Assembly: GCA_947594335.1 (NCBI GenBank)
Contig: CANQEC010000026.1
Span: 1 to 16,959, forward strand
Length of the DNA stretch: 16,959 nucleotides
Origin: an uncultured Lachnospiraceae bacterium
GTDB lineage: Bacteria > Bacillota > Clostridia > Lachnospirales > Lachnospiraceae
Direction: 5' to 3'
Made by a program: the position numbers and the translations under genes. Shown here piece by piece: positions 1 to 5,349 of this stretch; position 1 is the first letter of the stretch; each line of letters begins with the position of its first letter. Below the pieces are notes generated by a model. That model was not told the origin of the DNA. It did not search any database and was given only the letters and a program-made list of their open reading frames with translations.

Positions 1-324
1 TCTTACAATGATTATGCGGAAAATTATTATCATGGCGCAATCAATGGTCTTCTGACATCTCGTGGGTATAAGGCGGATTCCAATGATGAGAATGGTCTGG
101 GAAGGCTTGATCTGCGGTTCAGGGATAAACCAAACCGCAGGTGTCTGCTTTTTGAATTCAAGCGGTCCGCAAAAGAGGAATATCTTGAGAAAGACTGCGA
201 TGAAGCGATCTGGCAGATCAGGGACAGAGGATATGCAAAGATATTGCCGGAAGGTTACAAAGAGCAGATTTGTTATGGGATTGCTTTCTATGGTAAAAAG
301 GCCAGAGTGAAACTGATGACATAA
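1..324 (+). CDS. C-terminal part of a PD-(D/E)XK nuclease-domain protein (PDDEXK_9 / DUF1703 type), 5' truncated by the window
   Basis: Frame 1 is open from the first base to a TAA at 322-324, giving 107 visible residues. The start lies outside the window. The visible part matches the nuclease domain that usually follows an AAA-ATPase-like domain in DUF1703 proteins of gut Clostridia and Bacteroidetes. It has an N-terminal 'YYHGAINGLL' helix, then GLGRLDL carrying the first acidic residue (D37 of the visible part), then FEFK with the E-x-K pair (E52, K54). It ends with the family's 'QICYGIAFYGKKARVKL' strand. The substrate is unknown; family members are suspected of nucleic-acid cleavage but are poorly characterised. 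It is convergent with metK and separated from it by a hairpin terminator. The family call rests on motif layout only, and the ATPase half cannot be seen. Confidence 0.75.
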   Translation, partial: SYNDYAENYYHGAINGLLTSRGYKADSNDENGLGRLDLRFRDKPNRRCLLFEFKRSAKEEYLEKDCDEAIWQIRDRGYAKILPEGYKEQICYGIAFYGKKARVKLMT

Positions 325-372
325 AAGCTCTGTTTATAGCAGCTTCACAGGCCGGAATTTTTTCGGATTTTC

Positions 373-399
373 AAAAGAGCCGCACGCAGCGGCTCTTTT
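373..399. terminator. Bidirectional intrinsic terminator between the nuclease gene and metK
   Basis: A perfect 11-bp stem (373-383 with 389-399) encloses a 5-nt loop. The arms begin with AAAA and end with TTTT, so either strand gives a stem with a short U-tract. It sits in the 82-bp gap between two convergent genes, which is the expected place for a shared terminator. Confidence 0.85.
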
Positions 400-406
400 A
401 TCCTGG

Positions 407-1600
407 TTATCTGTCCAGATATTTCTGCAGCATTTCCACCTTGTCCGTCTTCTCCCACGGCAGATCCAGATCATCGCGTCCAAAATGTCCGTAAGCCGCC
501 GTCTGCTTGTAGATCGGACGGCGCAGATCGAGCATCTTGATGATTCCCGCCGGACGCAGGTCGAAATTCTCCCGCACGATCTCGGTCAGCTTCTCGTTGG
601 AGAGCTTTCCCGTGCCGAACGTATCCACCATGATAGAGGTCGGACGGGCGACTCCGATCGCGTAGGAAAGCTGGATTTCGCACTTGTCGGCAAGTCCTGC
701 CGCGACAATATTTTTGGCCACATAGCGCGCCGCGTAAGCCGCGGAGCGGTCCACCTTCGTGCAGTCCTTTCCGGAAAACGCGCCGCCGCCGTGCCTTGCG
801 TAGCCGCCGTAGGTATCCACGATGATCTTGCGGCCGGTCAGTCCGCTGTCCCCGTGCGGTCCGCCGATCACAAAACGTCCGGTCGGATTGATAAAAAATT
901 TCGTGTTCTCATCAACCATCTCCCGCGGAAGCACCTCGTCAAAGACATATTTTTTGATATCTTTGTGGATCTGTTCCTGCGTCACTTCAGGATCGTGCTG
1001 CGTGGACAGCACCACCGCGTCGAGCCTGGAGGGTCTTCCGTTCTCGTCATACTCCACGCTGACCTGCGTCTTTCCGTCCGGACGCAGATACGGCAGAGTC
1101 CCGTCCTTGCGGACGGCCGTCAGACGGCGGGCCAGACGGTGCGCCAGAGAGATCGGGTACGGCATCAGTTCCTTTGTCTCATTTGTCGCGTAGCCGAACA
1201 TCATTCCCTGGTCCCCGGCTCCGATCGCCTCGATCTCCTCGTCCGTCATTTTATTCTCTTTCGCCTCGAGCGCTTTGTCAACGCCCATCGCGATGTCGGA
1301 AGACTGCTCGTCGATCGCCGTGATCACGCCGCAGGTCTCCGCGTCAAATCCATATTTGCCTCTCGTGTACCCAATCTCCCGGACCGTGTCGCGGACAATC
1401 TTCTGAATATCCACGTACGCCTGTGTTGAAATTTCTCCCATGACTAATACAAGCCCGGTCGTGGCCGCGGTCTCGCACGCCACACGGCTCATCGGATCCT
1501 GCTCAAGCAGGGCGTCCAGAATCGCATCTGAGATCTGGTCGCACATTTTGTCCGGATGTCCTTCCGTCACGGACTCGGATGTAAATAATAATTTCTCCAT
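407..1600 (-). CDS. metK: S-adenosylmethionine synthase
   Basis: Makes S-adenosylmethionine from methionine and ATP in the cytoplasm. The 397-residue product shows the ATP/methionine-binding GHPDK near the N-terminus (residues 14-18), the first family signature GAGDQGMMFGY (127-137) and the glycine-rich second signature GGGAFSGKD (271-279). Length fits the family (about 380-400). The reading frame extends upstream to 1654, but the ATG at 1600 is chosen because AGGAG lies 7 nt before it and the protein then starts with the typical MEKLLFTSESVTEG. The ATG at 1606 is too close to that ribosome-binding site. An S-box riboswitch lies directly upstream, so expression should fall when SAM is plentiful. 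Confidence 0.97.
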   Translation of the reverse strand: MEKLLFTSESVTEGHPDKMCDQISDAILDALLEQDPMSRVACETAATTGLVLVMGEISTQAYVDIQKIVRDTVREIGYTRGKYGFDAETCGVITAIDEQSSDIAMGVDKALEAKENKMTDEEIEAIGAGDQGMMFGYATNETKELMPYPISLAHRLARRLTAVRKDGTLPYLRPDGKTQVSVEYDENGRPSRLDAVVLSTQHDPEVTQEQIHKDIKKYVFDEVLPREMVDENTKFFINPTGRFVIGGPHGDSGLTGRKIIVDTYGGYARHGGGAFSGKDCTKVDRSAAYAARYVAKNIVAAGLADKCEIQLSYAIGVARPTSIMVDTFGTGKLSNEKLTEIVRENFDLRPAGIIKMLDLRRPIYKQTAAYGHFGRDDLDLPWEKTDKVEMLQKYLDR

Positions 1601-1689
1601 AGTCATTCTCCTGTTCCGGGCAAAGCGCCCTTTTTCTGTTGTTTTTATCCACACTTTTTTCTGCTGAATAAGGAAGGAATGAATGATGT

Positions 1690-1720
1690 AAAAAAGTCCG
1701 CTCTGCAGGCGGACTTAATT
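1690..1720 (-). terminator. Riboswitch-controlled intrinsic terminator of the metK leader
   Basis: Read on the minus strand, an 8-bp perfect stem AAGTCCGC/GCGGACTT (1716-1709 with 1701-1694) encloses a 7-nt loop and is followed directly by a run of U (1695-1690). It lies between the S-box aptamer and the metK start, where the expression platform of a SAM-I riboswitch is expected. SAM binding should favour this terminator. The plus-strand reading also ends in AATTTTT, so it may additionally work in that direction. Confidence 0.85.
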
Positions 1721-1734
1721 TTTGTGATCAAATC

Positions 1735-1835
1735 CCCTTATTGTTCGAGTTTACTCGCTCAGGCTGGCACCTTCCACTGCGTGGGGTTGCCGTGGCTTCA
1801 CAGATCCTATGTATCTCCACCACTCTGAATAAGAG
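1735..1835 (-). ncRNA. SAM-I (S-box) riboswitch aptamer upstream of metK
   Basis: Reading the minus strand, all four S-box helices can be drawn. P1 is CTCTTATT (1835-1828) with AATAAGGG (1742-1735). P2a is GTGG with CCAC, and P2b is AGAT with ATCT (1816-1813 with 1805-1802). P3 is built on GGCAACCCCAC...GTGGAAGGTGCC (about 1792-1766). P4 is CGAG-TAAA-CTCG, followed by the closing P1 strand. The hallmark GTGAAGCC, CGGCAACC and AAGGTGCC blocks are all present. Its position 5' of metK, with a terminator between, matches the known role as a transcription-attenuating SAM sensor. The usual GC-rich P2b is replaced by an A/U-containing but still complementary helix. Confidence 0.92.
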
Positions 1836-1862
1836 AAAAGCTGGCTATTTGATTGTCTTTTG

Positions 1863-1882
1863 AGCCTGCCATCCTGCAGGCT
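1863..1882. other. Short hairpin between the serine hydrolase gene and the metK leader
   Basis: A 7-bp perfect inverted repeat (AGCCTGC at 1863-1869 with GCAGGCT at 1876-1882) has a 6-nt loop. It is not followed by a U-run on the minus strand, so it is a poor terminator for the upstream hydrolase gene. It may lie at the 5' end of the metK leader. A TTGACA-like element (1913-1918) and a TATACA (1884-1889) occur just upstream on the minus strand, but they are 23 bp apart, too far for a normal sigma-70 promoter. The metK promoter is therefore not resolved. Confidence 0.4.
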
Positions 1883-1926
1883 TTGTATAAAGGTACTTCT
1901 TTTTATACCGTTTGTCAAGATAATTT

Positions 1927-3165
1927 TTACGGATTGAAATAATTGTAAGTCATTCGCGACAGACTGACAATATGGCTTGCGCTGCTCCAGCCGGAACCAG
2001 GCGTTTTTGCCATCACAACGAGGATGTAGACGGCGCCCTTTGACCATACGATCGCTGCGTCGTGCGTGTAGTCGTTGGTCTCTCCCGTCTTGTTTGCAAC
2101 CGTGACCCCTTTCGGGACGCCCGCGGGGATTTTCCAGCGGCGCTGCTGCTTTTTCAGATACCCCAGCATTTTCTTTGACGCGGAGGAACTGACGCACTTG
2201 CCGCGGTACACGCTCTCCAGGAATTTCCCGCAGTCCGCAACGCTCGTCACGTTGGAGCCCGTGCCGTTACTCAGACCATAGTTGTTGCTGGACGGGGAAA
2301 GTCCATGTCCCTGATTCGTCTTTTTGTACCCGTTATCCTTGCACCATTTATTGATATAGGTGGTGCCGACCTTCTTCACAATCGTATTGAACGCCGTGTT
2401 GTCGCTGACTGTGATCATATTGCTGATTGTCTTTTTGACCGACGACTCCTTGATCTTCCCCTGCGCGATGCGCTTATAGACCGCTCCCATGGCGTAGAGC
2501 TTGATCAGGCTGGCCGCGTACATTTTCTGGTTGTTGATGGAGAATTTTTCCCCGGTTTTGAGATTTTCCACATAGATCGACCAGGTGCCTTTGTAGGAAC
2601 GGATGGCGGATTCCATTTTTTTCTTCAGCTTCGCCAGCTCTTTTTTATCCGGATCGTACGCTCCGTCCTTTCCCAGATAGCGCCCGTCCACCCATGTTTT
2701 CTTCTGCATGACCCCTTTGCTGTCGAAGTAATACTTTTTCTTCTGGATCTTCTTCCAGCCGGTCTGAATTTCTCCTTTCGCGTTCACGTAGTAGGTCTTT
2801 CCCTCATACTTCCGGAACCCTTTTTCCTTGAGCGCTCCGTTGCTTCCGAACAGGTACAGCTTCTTTTTTATCTTCACAGGTCCGACTGCCGCCGCCCCGG
2901 TCTTTGTAAAATAATACCTTTTGCCGTTAACGGTTTTCCAGCGTTTTTTCACCATCGTTCCGCTGGAATTGTAATAATAGAGCTTCCCGTTTTTCTTTTT
3001 TACCAGTCCGGTCTTAACCGCGCTTTGCGTTTCACTTTGAATTTCGCTCTGCGGTTCGTTCCCGGCCGCCGGACCGTCCGTAATTTCCCCGGCAGCCGCC
3101 CCGTATGCCGGCAGCAGGCAGCACAGAAGAACAAAAATAACCAGCAGCCTGTTTTTCTTTTTCAT
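1927..3165 (-). CDS. Secreted serine hydrolase of the beta-lactamase class A / D,D-peptidase fold with N-terminal cell-wall-binding repeats
   Basis: A 412-residue exported protein. Residues 1-25 form a signal peptide (KKKNR, hydrophobic core, then AYGAAA). Residues about 53-168 hold five to six repeats of roughly 20 residues rich in G, W/Y and K ('GKLYYYNSSGTM', 'GKRYYFTKTG', 'GKTYYVNAKGEIQTGW'), as in cell-wall or choline-binding modules. The catalytic domain has SLIK (S219, K222), SDN (254-256) and KTG (359-361). The S-x-x-K to SDN distance is only 35 residues, against about 60 in classical class A enzymes, and I see no E-x-x-L-N omega-loop motif carrying the deacylating Glu. Penicillinase activity is therefore doubtful, and a peptidoglycan-linked role is more likely. 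The ATG at 3165 has AAGGAG 9 nt upstream. It lies 38 nt after gatD, so it is probably co-transcribed with the lipid II amidation genes. Fold call fairly sure, substrate unknown. Confidence 0.82.
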   Translation of the reverse strand: MKKKNRLLVIFVLLCCLLPAYGAAAGEITDGPAAGNEPQSEIQSETQSAVKTGLVKKKNGKLYYYNSSGTMVKKRWKTVNGKRYYFTKTGAAAVGPVKIKKKLYLFGSNGALKEKGFRKYEGKTYYVNAKGEIQTGWKKIQKKKYYFDSKGVMQKKTWVDGRYLGKDGAYDPDKKELAKLKKKMESAIRSYKGTWSIYVENLKTGEKFSINNQKMYAASLIKLYAMGAVYKRIAQGKIKESSVKKTISNMITVSDNTAFNTIVKKVGTTYINKWCKDNGYKKTNQGHGLSPSSNNYGLSNGTGSNVTSVADCGKFLESVYRGKCVSSSASKKMLGYLKKQQRRWKIPAGVPKGVTVANKTGETNDYTHDAAIVWSKGAVYILVVMAKTPGSGWSSASHIVSLSRMTYNYFNP

Positions 3166-3203
3166 AACAGAGTTCTCCTTTCCTCTCCCCCCGGCATGAA
3201 AAT

Positions 3204-3920
3204 TTATCTGGCAAACCGCTCCGCCACATACCGGTTCGCCTCCCACTCCTGCCTGTCGTCAAGCGGTTCAAGCTTCCTTGTCCCGTATTTCCGGTCGAGC
3301 GCGTTTGCCAGCAGATAGTCGCAGACATGCGGATTCTTCGGAAGAAGCGGTCCGTGCAGATAGGTTCCGACGACGTTTCTGTACAGAACGCCCTCATTCC
3401 CGTCCTCGCCGTTGTTGCCATATCCGCAGATCACTCTGCCGAACGGCCTGTTTTCTCCGATGTACGTTCTTCCTCCGTGATTTTCAAACCCGACGATCGG
3501 ACCGTCAAAGCTCTCGTTTTCGATCACCACATTCGAGATCAGCCGCGGACTCCCCTGCTGCGTATACAGATCTACAAGGGAAAGTCCTTCCATTCTCCCA
3601 TCATCGGTATCGTAATAATGACCCAGAAGCTGGTACCCCCCGCAGACCGCGAGCACGGATCCGTAATCCTCCACATAGTCCCTGAAATCCTTCTGAATTT
3701 CCTTAAGCTTCTGGCAGACGATCATCTGCTCCCTGTCGGAGCCTCCCCCGAGCAGAACGATATCCAGATCCGAAAAGCTGACCTGATCCGTCAGCTGAAA
3801 TTCCCGGACCTCCGCCTCAATGCCGCGCCACTCGCAGCGCTTTTTCATACACTGGATATTCCCGCGGTCCCCGTAGAGATTCAGAAGGTCGGGGTACAGG
3901 TGTCCTATTATTAACTTCAT
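3204..3920 (-). CDS. gatD: Lipid II isoglutaminyl synthase, glutamine amidotransferase subunit
   Basis: Supplies ammonia from glutamine to MurT, which amidates the D-Glu of lipid II to D-isoglutamine. The 238-residue protein begins MKLIIGHLYPDLLNLYGDRGN, the typical GatD start. It carries the type 1 amidotransferase nucleophile in AVCGGYQLLG (C93) and the catalytic His in GTYLHGP (H189). An LLGGG loop (57-60) is also typical of CobB/CobQ-like amidotransferases. The ATG at 3920 has GGAG 7 nt upstream; an alternative in-frame GTG at 3935 lacks a better site. It follows murT by 62 nt, the expected pairing for the MurT/GatD complex, and precedes the secreted hydrolase gene. Confidence 0.93.
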   Translation of the reverse strand: MKLIIGHLYPDLLNLYGDRGNIQCMKKRCEWRGIEAEVREFQLTDQVSFSDLDIVLLGGGSDREQMIVCQKLKEIQKDFRDYVEDYGSVLAVCGGYQLLGHYYDTDDGRMEGLSLVDLYTQQGSPRLISNVVIENESFDGPIVGFENHGGRTYIGENRPFGRVICGYGNNGEDGNEGVLYRNVVGTYLHGPLLPKNPHVCDYLLANALDRKYGTRKLEPLDDRQEWEANRYVAERFAR

Positions 3921-3982
3921 GCTTTTTCTCCACACGTTTCCATACGTCTTATACGCCGCCGAATCCCGGCAGTTCTTTTTTG

Positions 3983-5344
3983 TTACCGGGACTTTTTAAG
4001 GCCCTTCCCGTCCGCTTTCTCCAGTCTGGCCAGGATCCCTCTTGTCGAATACAGCGCCGTGTAATTGACGAGTACGTACAGGTTCCCGCAGCCGTCCTTC
4101 AGCCTGGCTTTTATCGCCGTCTCCACATCTTGGATCAGCTCGGACGGAATGTCCACGTACTTCATGCGCAGCCTCATGTCCTGGCAGCGGATCCCGCTGA
4201 CCGTGATCGAGCGGACGCTTTCCTCGCGGAGCCTGTCGAAATCGACGTCCCAGAGCCATGAAATATCCAGTCCGTCCTGCGCGTTGTCGTTGATCACGAT
4301 GATGATATCCTTCTCCCTGCCGTCTTCCAGGACCGCTGAGATATTCTGATTGAAGCCGGCCGGATTTTTGGCGAGATTCAGTACGATCTCCGTCCCTTCG
4401 ATTACAAATTTCTCCATGCGGCCGTTCTGCGGATTGAAATCCGCGAGCATCCGGTCAAAGCTCCGGGGCCTGACCCCCGCCAGCCGCGCCGCGCTGTAGG
4501 CTGCAAGCACATTGTATACATTGTAAAATCCGCGGTATCCGACACGAAGCCTGTGTCCCTCCACTGTAAAGGAGATCCCGTTTCCCATATCGATCCCGGA
4601 GGCTTTAAAATCCGCCTCCGGCCTTGAAAAGCCGCAGTTCGGACAGCGGTACTTCCCGATCTGGCTGTAGTGGTAAAATTCATAGTCCAGCCGTTCCCCG
4701 CATCTCTTGCAGAAACGGCCCTCACGGATCTCGTTCAGGCTCGGCGTATCCGCCGTCTTCTCCGGAACCCCGTACGTCACGCAGGGATTGCCGCTCTCCG
4801 AGGCCAGATACCAGGAGAGGGCGTCGTCCGCGTTTACGATCACCTTCATCTCCGGCGCCATTTTCATCGCCCGGTCAAGCAGCTCCATCGTGATGTCGAT
4901 CTCCCCGTAGCGGTCAAGCTGGTCGCGGAACAGATTCGTGAGCACCATATAATCCGGCTTAAAATGCGGAAAAACGCGCACCGTCGACGCCTCGTCTATC
5001 TCAATGCAGGCATAATCCGCGTCGATCCGTCCGTTCAGGCGCGCCGCAAGCGCAAAGGCCGCCGCCACGCCCGGCAGCATATTGGATCCAGTGTGATTGC
5101 ACACCACCTTCCCGCCTTCCGCCTCGAGCGCCGCGCAAAGCAGGTTGTTTGTCGTCGTCTTTCCGTTCGTGCCGCAGACCACAAAGATTTCTTTTCGCAC
5201 CTGCGCGGAAAGATCCCGTAAAATTGCGGGATCTATCCTTAACGCGACTTTTCCGGCCAGAGTCACTCCCTGTTTCCCGGCCATACGGCAGGCGGTGCTG
5301 ATGAGCTTTGCCGTCCATACCGACAATAATCTTCTCACTCTCAT
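3983..5344 (-). CDS. murT: Lipid II isoglutaminyl synthase, Mur-ligase-like subunit
   Basis: ATP-dependent subunit that activates the D-Glu carboxyl of lipid II for amidation at the inner face of the membrane. With the start at 5344 it has 453 residues. Features in order: N-terminal MRVRRLLSVWTAKL, P-loop GTNGKTTT (58-65), Mur-ligase core with EIDEAS (115-120) and TNLFRDQLDRYGE (136-148), a Cys4 zinc-ribbon insertion (C212, C215, C234, C237), and a C-terminal DUF1727 block with INDNAQDGLDISWLWD (351-366). An ATG at 5353 overlaps the gyrA stop (ATGA). It sits directly against the GAGGA ribosome-binding site, so the ATG at 5344 (9 nt spacing) is preferred. The near-overlap suggests translational coupling to gyrA. 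murT and gatD are adjacent, which supports both calls. Confidence 0.93.
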   Translation of the reverse strand: MRVRRLLSVWTAKLISTACRMAGKQGVTLAGKVALRIDPAILRDLSAQVRKEIFVVCGTNGKTTTNNLLCAALEAEGGKVVCNHTGSNMLPGVAAAFALAARLNGRIDADYACIEIDEASTVRVFPHFKPDYMVLTNLFRDQLDRYGEIDITMELLDRAMKMAPEMKVIVNADDALSWYLASESGNPCVTYGVPEKTADTPSLNEIREGRFCKRCGERLDYEFYHYSQIGKYRCPNCGFSRPEADFKASGIDMGNGISFTVEGHRLRVGYRGFYNVYNVLAAYSAARLAGVRPRSFDRMLADFNPQNGRMEKFVIEGTEIVLNLAKNPAGFNQNISAVLEDGREKDIIIVINDNAQDGLDISWLWDVDFDRLREESVRSITVSGIRCQDMRLRMKYVDIPSELIQDVETAIKARLKDGCGNLYVLVNYTALYSTRGILARLEKADGKGLKKSR

Positions 5345-5349
5345 GCCTG

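Noticed and set aside
62..310. 82-codon plus-strand frame at the left edge
   Set aside because: It overlaps the real nuclease frame (1-324), which has the PD-(D/E)XK motifs; this one has none.
485..1429. Long open frame on the plus strand opposite metK (314 codons)
   Set aside because: It is a shadow of metK: Arg/His/Val-rich low-sense protein, no ribosome-binding site, and the minus strand carries an unmistakable MetK.
1884..1918. TTGACA and TATACA upstream of the riboswitch taken as the metK promoter
   Set aside because: Each hexamer is good but they are 23 bp apart, outside the usual 16-18 bp, so I do not call it as a promoter.
2305..3318. Long plus-strand open frame opposite the serine hydrolase (337 codons)
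   Set aside because: Antisense to a gene with clear catalytic motifs; the translated sequence has no recognisable domain and no start signals.
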